Assembly: GCA_016199405.1 (NCBI GenBank)
Contig: JACQGS010000033.1
Coordinates: 1 to 18,445 of the forward strand
Direction of reading: 5' to 3'
DNA: 18,445 bases
DNA from: Chloroflexota bacterium
GTDB taxonomy: Bacteria; Chloroflexota; Anaerolineae; UBA4142
Position numbers and translations under genes: made by a program. Positions 7,123 through 14,252 of the stretch are shown one piece after another. Position 1 is the first letter of the stretch. Each line of letters opens with the position of its first letter. The notes beneath the pieces were generated by a model, which worked only from the letters and a program-made list of their open reading frames with translations, did no database searches and had not been told where the DNA came from.

Positions 7123-7531
7123 GTACTACTGGCGCATCAAGAGTCATCTGGCGGAACGCTCGGAATATCTCGATACCGAGCATTCCGCTTTTGATTTTCC
7201 AGACAGCGCTGAAGTTGAATTTCACGAACGAGTGAATGCGACGCTGGTCTTTCGTGACGGTTCAATAATGCATGTGCGGACAACCTTAGACGACTCAGCC
7301 GACATCCGCGAGTACGATTTCGCCTACGTTTACTCCGACGTCAATGGCAAGCGCATCTTTCAGTACGACGACTCCCCGCATCATCCCAGCATTTCTACAC
7401 ATCCCGACCACCTACATCGCGGCGAGAAACCCGCGCGCGGCAAAGAGCACATTCACGCGTCGGACTTACCTAGGGTTGAGTTCATTGCAGTCCTCGATAA
7501 AGTAATCGCGCACCTCCAATCTGTCAAATGA
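7100..7531 (+). CDS. TumE-like toxin (DUF6516-type)
   Basis: This 143-residue protein has the pattern I associate with the TumE/DUF6516 family: an N-terminal helix (REYYWRIKSHLAERSEYL), an alternating strand region (AEVEFHERVNATLVFRDGSI), IREYDFAYVYSDVNGKRIFQ and the His-rich YDDSPHHPSISTHPDHLH. A C-terminal helix closes the protein. Family members are proposed toxins, and the molecular target is not established to my knowledge. ATG 7100 lies within the upstream gene and no ribosome site is visible, which fits coupling. It ends 55 bp before the aconitase start. Confidence 0.7.
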   Translation: MANGKLREYYWRIKSHLAERSEYLDTEHSAFDFPDSAEVEFHERVNATLVFRDGSIMHVRTTLDDSADIREYDFAYVYSDVNGKRIFQYDDSPHHPSISTHPDHLHRGEKPARGKEHIHASDLPRVEFIAVLDKVIAHLQSVK

Positions 7532-7546
7532 CCGATAAGCGTTTTG

Positions 7547-7555
7547 TGCTATAAT
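7547..7555 (+). promoter_or_regulatory. Extended -10 promoter for aconitase
   Basis: TGC followed by a perfect TATAAT (7550-7555) is an extended -10 element. No good -35 box is seen 17 bp upstream, which is tolerated with an extended -10. AGAGGG lies upstream of the ATG at 7587. Confidence 0.6.
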
Positions 7556-7586
7556 CTTTCCTAGAAATTTATTCAGAGGGAAAATA

Positions 7587-10442
7587 ATGCTAAAGACAAA
7601 TACCTTCGGCGCGCGCGCGAAACTCGGCGAGCATTCCATTTACCGGCTCGACCGACTCGCGCGGAGCGGCGTTGCGAAAAATTTAGACCGATTGCCTTTC
7701 TCCATCCGCATTTTGCTGGAAGCGTTATTGCGCAATGAGAACGGCTATCTCGTTACCGCGGACGATGTAACGCGGCTCGCGGCGTGGAATGCTGCCGCGC
7801 CGGGCGAGCATGAACTGCCGTTTATGCCAGCGCGCGTCATCTTGCAAGATTTCACCGGCGTCCCGTGCGTCGTTGATCTCGCGGCAATGCGCGACGCGGT
7901 CAAGCGACTCGGCGGCGACGCGAAAAAAATCAATCCGCGCGTGCCGGTGGATTTGGTGATCGATCATTCCGTGCTCGTGGATTATGCCGGCACCGCGCAA
8001 GCGGTGGGGCAGAATGCGGAACTCGAATTCGCGCGCAATCGTGAACGCTATGAATTTTTGAAATGGGGCGCGCACGCGTTTCAGAATTTGCGCGTCGTGC
8101 CGCCGGCGACTGGCATCGTGCATCAAGTCAACCTCGAATACCTCGCGCAAGGCGTGCTTGCGCGCGGCGGCGAACTTTTTCCGGACACGCTCGTCGGCGC
8201 GGATTCGCATACGACGATGATCAACGGGCTGGGCGTTTTGGGCTGGGGCGTCGGCGGCATCGAAGCCGAAGCGGTGATGCTCGGTCAGCCGTACTATTTC
8301 GTGACGCCGCAAGTCGTCGGATTTAAATTGACCGGCGCGTTGCGCGAGGGCGTGACCGCGACCGATCTCGTTCTCACCGTAACGCAAATGCTCCGGCAAA
8401 AAGGCGTCGTCGAAAAATTCATCGAATTTTACGGCGCGGGGCTGTCCGCGTTGCCGGTCGCGGATCGCGCGACGATCGGCAATATGGCGCCGGATTATGG
8501 CGCGACGACCGGATTTTTTCCAACTGACGACGAAACGCTGCGCTATCTCCGCGCGACCGGGCGCACAAAATCGGCAGACCTTTTGGAACGGTACGCGAAA
8601 GAGCAAATGCTTTTCCGCACGGATCAAATGCCCGATCCAATTTTCAGCGACACGCTCGCGCTGAATCTCGCCGACGTCGAGCCGAGTGTCGCGGGACCGA
8701 AACGTCCGGGCGACCGAATCGCGATCAAAGAATTGAAAACAAAATTCCGGCAAACGCTGACCGCGCCGATCAAGCAATTTGGCTATGGGCTTTCCGAGAG
8801 CGAGGTCGATCGCAAAGCCGTTGTTGCGCCAAGCGGGGATTCTAAATCGGCAATCGGCAATCTAAAATCTGAAATTACTCACGGCGCGGTCGTACTTGCC
8901 GCGATCACTTCGTGCACGAATACGAGCAATCCATCCGTGATGATCGGCGCGGGCTTGCTCGCGAAAAAAGCCGTGGAAGCCGGCTTGAATGTGAAACCGT
9001 ATGTGAAGACATCGCTCGCGCCCGGCTCCAAAGTCGTGACCGAATATCTCGACAAAGCCGGGCTGACCCCGTATTTGGAAAAATTAGGATTCTATCTCAC
9101 TGGTTATGGCTGTACCGTTTGCATCGGCAATTCGGGTCCGCTCGCGGCGCCGGTCGCGAACGCGATTCGCGAAGGTAATCTCGTCGTCGCGGCAGTCCTG
9201 TCCGGCAATCGCAATTTCGAGGGACGTGTGCATCCGTTGACGCGCGCGAATTTTCTCGCGTCGCCGCCGCTCGTCGTCGCGTACGCGCTCGCCGGCACGA
9301 CCGAAATTGATTTGACGAGCGAGCCGCTCGGCATCGGCAAAACCGGCGCGCCGGTTTTCTTGCGCGATCTATGGCCCTCGCAAAAAGAAATCGCGGAGAC
9401 GATGGCGCGCACGATCGTGCCGGCGATGTTCACGAAATCGTACGGCAATGTGTTCAACGGCAATCCGATGTGGAACGCGATTCAACTCAGCGGCGGCGCG
9501 GCGTACGATTGGAATCCGGCTTCGACCTATATCGCTCAGCCGCCTTTCTTTGCCGATCTCAAACTCGCGCCCGAACCTCTGCGCGAGATTCGCGGCGCGC
9601 GCGTCCTCGGCATTTACGGCGACAGCACCACGACCGATCACATCTCGCCGGCGGGCGGCATCGCACTCGATTCGCCGGCAGGAAGATATTTGATGGGACG
9701 CGGCGTCGCGCCCAAAGATTTCAATCAGTACGGCACGCGGCGCGGCAATCACGAGGTGTTGATGCGCGGGACGTTCGCGAATATCCGCATCAAAAATCTC
9801 TTGCTCGACGGCGTCGAAGGCAGTTTCACGTTGCATTTGCCGGACGGCGCGCAAATGCCGGTCTATGACGCGGCAATGATATACAAATCCGAAAAGGTGC
9901 CGCTGATCGTTTTTGCCGGCAAAGAGTACGGCACCGGCTCGTCGCGCGATTGGGCGGCAAAAGGTCCGGCATTGCTCGGCGTGCGCGCGGTGATCGCGCA
10001 ATCGTTCGAGCGGACGCATCGCGCGAATCTTGTCGGGATGGGCGTTCTGCCGCTGGCGTTCAAAGCCGGGCAGAGTGTTGAAGCGTTGGGGCTGACCGGT
10101 CGCGAGACGTACGATGTGCTTGGAATTTCGGGCGACATCCAGCCGCGGCAAGAATTGAAAGTTGTCGCGACCTCGGATCCTTCGACAAGCTCAGGGCAAG
10201 CAGGACACCGGACTGAATTCTCGGTCATCGCGCGTCTCGATACGCCGGTCGAAGTGGACTATTACAAGAACGGCGGTATCTTGCCGACGGTGTTGCGCGG
10301 GTTGCTGAAACAGAAACCGCAAAGAAAGAAATTAACCGCAAAGAGCGCGAAGGGCGCGAAGAAAAAATCAGGAAAGAAACCTGCGAAGAAACCGGTGAAG
10401 AAAGTGAAACGCGTTGCGCGTACTCGGCGCGCGCGGCGGTAA
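7587..10442 (+). CDS. acnA: Aconitate hydratase (AcnA/IRP1 type)
   Basis: This 951-residue enzyme interconverts citrate and isocitrate in the TCA cycle through a [4Fe-4S] cluster. Cluster cysteines are C443 (SCTNTSNPS) and C509/C512 (YGCTVCIGNSGP). Other family motifs are ILQDFTGVPCVVDLAAMRDA, LVGADSHTTMINGLGVLGWG, VLSGNRNFEGRVHP, GDSTTTDHISPAG, and in the swivel domain KEYGTGSSRDWAAKGP with QSFERTHRANLVGMGVLP. It is 40-60 residues longer than most AcnA proteins. The extra length comes from three repeat-derived inserts: residues about 416-430, 865-873, and a Lys/Arg-rich tail from about 912. None removes a known catalytic residue. The gene has its own promoter and a strong terminator, so it is probably monocistronic. 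Confidence 0.95.
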   Translation: MLKTNTFGARAKLGEHSIYRLDRLARSGVAKNLDRLPFSIRILLEALLRNENGYLVTADDVTRLAAWNAAAPGEHELPFMPARVILQDFTGVPCVVDLAAMRDAVKRLGGDAKKINPRVPVDLVIDHSVLVDYAGTAQAVGQNAELEFARNRERYEFLKWGAHAFQNLRVVPPATGIVHQVNLEYLAQGVLARGGELFPDTLVGADSHTTMINGLGVLGWGVGGIEAEAVMLGQPYYFVTPQVVGFKLTGALREGVTATDLVLTVTQMLRQKGVVEKFIEFYGAGLSALPVADRATIGNMAPDYGATTGFFPTDDETLRYLRATGRTKSADLLERYAKEQMLFRTDQMPDPIFSDTLALNLADVEPSVAGPKRPGDRIAIKELKTKFRQTLTAPIKQFGYGLSESEVDRKAVVAPSGDSKSAIGNLKSEITHGAVVLAAITSCTNTSNPSVMIGAGLLAKKAVEAGLNVKPYVKTSLAPGSKVVTEYLDKAGLTPYLEKLGFYLTGYGCTVCIGNSGPLAAPVANAIREGNLVVAAVLSGNRNFEGRVHPLTRANFLASPPLVVAYALAGTTEIDLTSEPLGIGKTGAPVFLRDLWPSQKEIAETMARTIVPAMFTKSYGNVFNGNPMWNAIQLSGGAAYDWNPASTYIAQPPFFADLKLAPEPLREIRGARVLGIYGDSTTTDHISPAGGIALDSPAGRYLMGRGVAPKDFNQYGTRRGNHEVLMRGTFANIRIKNLLLDGVEGSFTLHLPDGAQMPVYDAAMIYKSEKVPLIVFAGKEYGTGSSRDWAAKGPALLGVRAVIAQSFERTHRANLVGMGVLPLAFKAGQSVEALGLTGRETYDVLGISGDIQPRQELKVVATSDPSTSSGQAGHRTEFSVIARLDTPVEVDYYKNGGILPTVLRGLLKQKPQRKKLTAKSAKGAKKKSGKKPAKKPVKKVKRVARTRRARR
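8834..8876 (+). repeat. Short AT-rich repeat inserted in acnA
   Basis: The segment contains iterations of AATCGGCAATC/TCTAAAATCTG and is visibly richer in A+T than its surroundings. It encodes SGDSKSAIGNLKSEI, just ahead of the cluster motif SCTNTSNP, where ordinary aconitases have a short linker. Confidence 0.55.
10179..10206 (+). repeat. CCTTCGACAAGCTCAGG repeat inserted in acnA
   Basis: CCTTCGACAAGCTCAGGGCA begins here. I recognise this string as a short repeat dispersed in many environmental genomes, especially in Chloroflexota assemblies. It encodes PSTSSGQAG in the swivel domain between KVVATSD and HRTEFSVIARLD. The frame is preserved. Confidence 0.65.
10334..10362 (+). repeat. ACCGCAAAG-type repeat encoding a basic tail of acnA
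   Basis: ACCGCAAAGAGCGCGAAGG followed by GCGCGAAG encodes TAKSAKGAKK and opens the Lys/Arg-rich tail of aconitase. The same unit appears in inverse orientation at 12005-12035. Confidence 0.6.
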
Positions 10443-10486
10443 AAAAAATAATGCGCCGCTCCGAATTGGGGCGGCGTATTATTTTT
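10442..10486. terminator. Strong intrinsic terminator after acnA
   Basis: A near-perfect stem of about 16-17 bp pairs AATAATGCGCCGCTCC (10447-10462) with GGGGCGGCGTATTATT (10468-10483) around the loop GAATT. An A-run on the left and T-run on the right make it usable in both directions. It starts at the acnA stop codon. Confidence 0.85.
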
Positions 10487-10527
10487 CAGGCGTGAACAAC
10501 TCCTTGTCGAGCGAAAACGGGCTAGGA

Positions 10528-10556
10528 TTGCCAAGCATATTGTTGTATGCTAGAAT
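10528..10556 (+). promoter_or_regulatory. Promoter of the orphan small gene
   Basis: TTGCCA (10528-10533), a 17-bp spacer ending in TGC, and TAGAAT (10551-10556) form a good promoter with an extended -10. AGAGGTGA precedes the ATG at 10576. Confidence 0.65.
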
Positions 10557-10575
10557 CTGCGCGCAGAGGTGAGCA

Positions 10576-10977
10576 ATGGCAGTCCAGCATGTCGAGCTTG
10601 AAACGACTTTTGAATCTCTAGTTGAACGGGCACACCGCCTTGAACACGATGCGATTGAATTGCGCGCCGAACTGGATGAGATGGCGGTCCTGCTGGCGTG
10701 GCGACTGGAACATTCAATCTCATCGCGCGCTCTGCAAAAAATCGCCGTGGCTGATTGGGAGACGGTTCAATATCGCGCGATGCTCACCGAAAAATATCCG
10801 GCGGCGGCGCTGCGGTTGGTCATTCAAGCGCAAAAAGTGGCATCGCAAATCAAACGGTCGCTTGCGCCAGCGGAACGCCGCGCGGCAATTGCCGCGTTGC
10901 GCGCGGCTTTTAGCGCCGCCGCGATAGAGCAACATCTAGAAATCCCCGACGAACTCGTGGCGGTAGTGGGTGACTAG
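10576..10977 (+). CDS. Hypothetical helical protein, likely former antitoxin partner of a PIN toxin
   Basis: This 133-residue protein is not recognised with certainty. It is almost entirely helical by composition, with a probable coiled coil at residues 10-45 (LVERAHRLEHDAIELRAELD) and Ala/Arg-rich helices after residue 75. It has no signal peptide or membrane segment. It has its own promoter and ribosome site (AGAGGTGA). The relic of a PIN-domain nuclease begins within a few bases of its stop, so the two probably formed a toxin-antitoxin operon. With the toxin lost, this would be an orphan. Confidence 0.6.
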   Translation: MAVQHVELETTFESLVERAHRLEHDAIELRAELDEMAVLLAWRLEHSISSRALQKIAVADWETVQYRAMLTEKYPAAALRLVIQAQKVASQIKRSLAPAERRAAIAALRAAFSAAAIEQHLEIPDELVAVVGD

Positions 10978-10980
10978 CGT

Positions 10981-11109
10981 CTGCGCGCGGTTTTCAATAC
11001 GAACGTCATCGTTGCTGCGCTCAGGTCGCGCAACCCGCAAAGCCCCCTGGTGGAGCTCTTGCGCCGCTGGGAAAACGTGAGTGTTGTGAGACAATGGGAA
11101 ATCGAGTAG
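10981..11109 (+). pseudogene. Relic of a PIN-domain toxin
   Basis: The frame reads LRAVFNTNVIVAALRSRNPQ, then SPLVELLRRWENVSVV and a TAG. This is the typical PIN start (RAVFDTNVIVSAL), with the first catalytic Asp replaced by Asn (FNTN). No start codon is available in this frame: it follows the upstream TAG directly, while the plausible GTG at 10970 is one base out of frame. Only about 42 of the usual 130-140 residues remain, and the downstream toxin-antitoxin promoter lies at the break. The relic is non-functional. Confidence 0.75.
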
Positions 11110-11112
11110 AAT
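11084..11112 (+). promoter_or_regulatory. Promoter of the VapB-like/PIN pair
   Basis: TTGTGA (11084-11089), a 17-bp spacer and TAGAAT (11107-11112) precede an ideal AAAGGAGGG ribosome site and the ATG at 11132. The promoter overlaps the end of the PIN relic. Confidence 0.6.
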
Positions 11113-11131
11113 CGTACTGCAAAGGAGGGCT

Positions 11132-11428
11132 ATGGCTCGCAGTTCATCTGTCGCGCAGTCCAATTTGACGGTTGGCGAGCTGGTCGCTAAAGCCAAGCGA
11201 TTGAGTAAGCCGATCGAGATGCGTGAGGCGGAAATGGTCGTGGTAGTGATGCCGCAACGCGATTACGAGCAATTCCAAGCCCTGCGTCGAGCGCAAGTAC
11301 CCATCGTCAAACGTCCGCGCAAGACGTTCAAAAGGGCGTTGGGGCTTTTGGCATCAAGTCAGACCGCCCCTTCTAACGCGCAAATTCAAGCTTGGCTAGA
11401 GGAACATCGTATGGAAAAGTATGGCTGA
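11132..11428 (+). CDS. VapB/Phd-like antitoxin
   Basis: This 98-residue protein has an N-terminal SNLTVGELVAKAKRL followed by EMREAEMVVVVMPQRDYEQF, the strand-helix pattern of Phd/YefM/VapB-type DNA-binding antitoxins. The C-terminal tail with the basic stretch KRPRKTFKRALG and the end AWLEEHRMEKYG is a typical toxin-neutralising tail. It has a very strong ribosome site and overlaps the PIN gene by one base (TGATG), as expected for a coupled pair in which antitoxin is made first. It probably represses its own promoter at 11084; that is by family analogy. Confidence 0.8.
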   Translation: MARSSSVAQSNLTVGELVAKAKRLSKPIEMREAEMVVVVMPQRDYEQFQALRRAQVPIVKRPRKTFKRALGLLASSQTAPSNAQIQAWLEEHRMEKYG

Positions 11429-11865
11429 TGCGCGTTTTGTTTGACACCAATATTGTTCTGGATGTTTTGCTCAAGCGTGAGCCGTGGGTGACTGACGCGA
11501 GCGCGCTCTGGCAAGCAAACGATGAGGGGCGCATTGTTGGCTATGTCGCCGCCTCCGCGTTGACGGATATTTTCTATGTGGCGCGGCGACTGGCGGAATT
11601 GGACACGGCGCGCGCAGCCATTCGCGTTTGCCTCGAGTCGTTCGAAATTTGTACCGTTGATCGGCAGACGTTGGAACATGCCAATGAATTAGTGGGCAAT
11701 GATTTTGAGGACAATCTGCAAATCGCCTGCGCGACTTTGGCAGACCTCGACGCGATTGTGACACGCGACCAGCCGGATTTCAGCGTAGCGGCAATGCCAG
11801 TTTACACGCCCGCCGAACTATTGGCACGGTTGAGTTTGACGGGCACGACCAAGAGCGCCAAATAG
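11428..11865 (+). CDS. PIN-domain ribonuclease toxin (VapC-like)
   Basis: This 145-residue toxin starts MRVLFDTNIVLDVLLKREPW, with the catalytic Asp in FDTN. Further features are SALTDIFYVARR (second motif region, with Thr-Asp in place of the more usual Glu-rich segment), GNDFEDNLQIACA (conserved acidic pair) and AIVTRDQPDF (last acidic residue). PIN toxins of this group cleave RNA, often tRNA or rRNA; the target here is unknown. ATG 11428 overlaps the antitoxin stop, and the reading from 11392 only adds antitoxin sequence. All the PIN acidic positions appear present, so the toxin looks functional. A terminator follows at 11950. Confidence 0.85.
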   Translation: MRVLFDTNIVLDVLLKREPWVTDASALWQANDEGRIVGYVAASALTDIFYVARRLAELDTARAAIRVCLESFEICTVDRQTLEHANELVGNDFEDNLQIACATLADLDAIVTRDQPDFSVAAMPVYTPAELLARLSLTGTTKSAK

Positions 11866-11949
11866 ACAATCATACCGACGCGTTGCACGTTTTCGCCGCG
11901 CGTAGCGAAAAAAATAATCCGCGAATCTCGCGCTTTCACCAAAAAGTAA

Positions 11950-11984
11950 TGCGCCGCTCCATCTCGGAGTGGCGCAATTGTTTT
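11950..11984. terminator. Intrinsic terminator between the PIN gene and the dehydrogenase gene
   Basis: TGCGCCGCTCC (11950-11960) pairs with GGAGTGGCGCA (11966-11976) around ATCTC, with one G-T pair, followed by TTGTTTT. The left arm TAATGCGCCGCTCC is identical to that of the terminator at 10449-10462. It could serve both convergent transcripts. Confidence 0.7.
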
Positions 11985-12004
11985 CAGTAAATTATTTTGT
12001 TTTT

Positions 12005-12035
12005 TTCTTTGTGTTCTTCGCGTCTTTGCGGTGAA
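12005..12035 (-). repeat. ACCGCAAAG-type repeat, inverse copy
   Basis: On the minus strand this reads TCACCGCAAAGACGCGAAGA followed by ACACAAAG. It belongs to the same family as 10334-10362 and lies just past the stop of the dehydrogenase gene. Confidence 0.6.
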
Positions 12036-12036
12036 A

Positions 12037-14220
12037 CTATTTCTTCTTCAACGCCTCCACCACCCGCCCCGGCGTCAGCGGCAATTCATCAATCCACGCG
12101 CCGGTCGCATCATGCACCGCCGCGACGATTGCCGGCGCGAGCGGAATGAACGGCATCTCCGCCATCCCGCGAATGCCCCACGCGCCGTTCTCGTCCGGAA
12201 ATTCCAAAATCACTGAATCGACGCGCTCGGGCACATCCATCACGCCGGGAATCAAATAATTTGAAAAGTACGGCGTCAGCACGCGCCCGCCTTTCTGTAA
12301 AAAATTTTCCGTGATCGCCCAGCCCTGCGCCTGCGCGATCGCGCCCTCGATCTGTCCCCGAATCATTTGCGGATTCACCGCGCGACCGACATCATCCGCG
12401 CACGTGACGCGCACGACGCGCACTTGCCCGGTCTCGCGATCCACTTCCACTTCCACCGCCTGCGCGACATACCCGTACGCGATATTCGTTTTGCCGCGTC
12501 CGTCCTCCGGCGCGTAATTATCCGTCGGCGGCGCGATGTATTCGTACGTCGCGCTCGCGGGGCGCTCCTCCTCACGCCATTTTTGTAATGCGGCTTCTGC
12601 CGCGCCGCGCACCGAATGCGCGACCATCCACGTCATCCGCGATGCCGACGCGCTGCCGGAATTTCCGGACGTTGCGGTGTCGCTCGCGACCAATTCAATT
12701 TTTTCGACCGGCAATTTCAAAACCTCTGCCGCGACTTGCGCCATTACCGTATGCGCGCCTTGCCCCACTTCCGCGCCGGCGTGATGTACAATCGCTTGCT
12801 CGATTTCGACCGCGCCGCGCAACTCAACCGTCGCCGTTGCGCCTTCCGGCGCGCCAAACGAAAAGCCGATGTTTTTCAACGCGCAGGCGAAACCGAAACC
12901 CGTGACAAGTGACGGGTGACGAGTGACGGGTGGCGTGTTGCGTATTCCGTTAGTTCCTTCAGTTCCCTTGTTTGTCCAACTGAATTCCTTCGCGCATTTC
13001 TCCACCACCTCAACCAAACTCACCTTTCCGCCGGGCAACGGCGTCTGCGTCGAAAGTAAATCGCCTGCGTGCAAAACGTTTTTTAGCCGCAACTCGACTG
13101 GGTCAATGCCCAATTTTTCCGCGAGTTTATTCATCTGCATCTCGGCGGCGAAATGCCCTTGCGGTCCGCCAAAGCCGCGAAACGCGCCGGTCACGACGTT
13201 GTTCGTCACCACCGCGTACGCGTCGACTTTGATATTTGGAATCGCGTACGGACCCGTGCAGGCGAGCGCGGCGTTGCCTAAAACTTTGGTTGACGTGTAC
13301 GCATACGGTCCGGCGTCCGCGATCACTTCAACTTCTGCCGCGACGAGTTTGCCGTCGCGCGTCGCGCCCCATTTCGCGGTGAGCCACATCGGATGCCGCT
13401 TGTGATGCGCGATCATGCTCTCTTCGCGCGACCAAATAATTTTCACCGGGCGATTCAGCCGCCACGCCGCGAGCGCGAGAATAATCTGCACGCTCATATC
13501 TTCGCGCCCGCCGAACGCGCCGCCGATTGCCGGATAAATCACACGCACTTTTTCGACCGGCAAATTGAGCGCGTGCGCGATTTGCTGTTGGTCTTCGTGC
13601 GTCCATTGCCCCGCGGCGGCGACCGTCACGCGCCCCGCATCGTCAATGTAGGCGACGCCGGCTTCCGGTTGCAGATACGCGTGCTCTTGCGCCGGCGTGT
13701 GATAAACGCTTTCGACAACCACCTCCGCTTGCTCAAACCCGCGCGCGGTGTCGCCCTTGCGGATTGGAATATGCTTCATCACGTTGCGCGCGTAATGCGG
13801 ATGAATCTGCGCCGCGCCCTCTATCATTGCGTCGTGCGGATCGCTGATGACCGGCAAATCTTCGTACTCGACCGCGATCAAATCGCGCGCGTGCTCGGCT
13901 TGCTTTTCCGTCTCGGCGACAACGCACGCGACTTTCTCCCCGACCCAGCGCACGGTGTTGTTCACTAACACCGGCGCGTCAAAAAAAATCAAACCGAACT
14001 CGTTCACCGGCATATCGCGCGCGGTGAATACGCGCACAACGCCGGGGGCGCGCTCGGCTTGAGATGTGTCGAGCCGTTTGATGCGCGCGTGCGGTCGTCG
14101 CGCAAAGAGGACTTTCATCCACAATTGTCTGGGCAGATTAATGTCGCCGGGATATTGCGCGTCGCCGGTCACTTTGGCGCGCGCGTCAAGGCGGGGGAGG
14201 GAGTGCCCGAGAGTGCTCAT
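12037..14220 (-). CDS. Xanthine dehydrogenase-family molybdopterin-binding subunit
   Basis: This 727-residue subunit holds the Mo-pterin cofactor of a molybdenum hydroxylase (xanthine, purine, nicotinate or CO dehydrogenase type; substrate unknown). Motifs: the small N-terminal a/b-hammerhead (RLDARAKVTGDAQYPGDI, about 10-110), GGAFGGRED (about 231-239), AFRGFGGPQGHFAAEMQMNK (about 342-361), GAEVGQGAHTVMAQ, and GIRGMAEMPFIPLAPA near residue 685, whose Glu is the likely catalytic base. ATG 14220 was preferred to a TTG 15 bp upstream. The ribosome site is poor because repeat DNA fills the leader. Residues about 414-439 are a repeat-derived insertion. No FeS or FAD subunit is adjacent. Together with yqeB this suggests, but does not prove, a selenium-dependent enzyme. 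Confidence 0.9.
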   Translation of the reverse strand: MSTLGHSLPRLDARAKVTGDAQYPGDINLPRQLWMKVLFARRPHARIKRLDTSQAERAPGVVRVFTARDMPVNEFGLIFFDAPVLVNNTVRWVGEKVACVVAETEKQAEHARDLIAVEYEDLPVISDPHDAMIEGAAQIHPHYARNVMKHIPIRKGDTARGFEQAEVVVESVYHTPAQEHAYLQPEAGVAYIDDAGRVTVAAAGQWTHEDQQQIAHALNLPVEKVRVIYPAIGGAFGGREDMSVQIILALAAWRLNRPVKIIWSREESMIAHHKRHPMWLTAKWGATRDGKLVAAEVEVIADAGPYAYTSTKVLGNAALACTGPYAIPNIKVDAYAVVTNNVVTGAFRGFGGPQGHFAAEMQMNKLAEKLGIDPVELRLKNVLHAGDLLSTQTPLPGGKVSLVEVVEKCAKEFSWTNKGTEGTNGIRNTPPVTRHPSLVTGFGFACALKNIGFSFGAPEGATATVELRGAVEIEQAIVHHAGAEVGQGAHTVMAQVAAEVLKLPVEKIELVASDTATSGNSGSASASRMTWMVAHSVRGAAEAALQKWREEERPASATYEYIAPPTDNYAPEDGRGKTNIAYGYVAQAVEVEVDRETGQVRVVRVTCADDVGRAVNPQMIRGQIEGAIAQAQGWAITENFLQKGGRVLTPYFSNYLIPGVMDVPERVDSVILEFPDENGAWGIRGMAEMPFIPLAPAIVAAVHDATGAWIDELPLTPGRVVEALKKK
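12902..12935. repeat. GTGACGGGTGACGAGT repeat inside the dehydrogenase gene
   Basis: Tandem-like units GTGACAA, GTGACGG, GTGACGA, GTGACGG run from 12902 onward. They encode VTRHPSLVTG on the minus strand. The adjoining 12936-12980 (encoding NKGTEGTNGIRNTPP) also lacks family resemblance. Together they form a 26-residue in-frame loop. Confidence 0.65.
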
Positions 14221-14252
14221 GGTTTCAGGTTCCAAGTTTCAGGTTTCACTTT
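14221..14252. repeat. TTTCAGGTT-type repeat before the dehydrogenase start
   Basis: Units GGTTTCAGGTT, CCAAGTTTCAGGTT are iterated. On the minus strand they occupy the whole leader between the DinB-like stop and the ATG at 14220, so the ribosome site of that gene is weak at best. Confidence 0.5.

Noticed and set aside
7725..8777. Long antisense reading frame across acnA (350 codons)
   Set aside because: It is a shadow of a fully recognisable aconitase, has no family resemblance and biased Arg-rich composition.
11866..11949. Small RNA or extra gene after the PIN toxin
   Set aside because: No promoter, open frame or stable fold is visible before the terminator at 11950.
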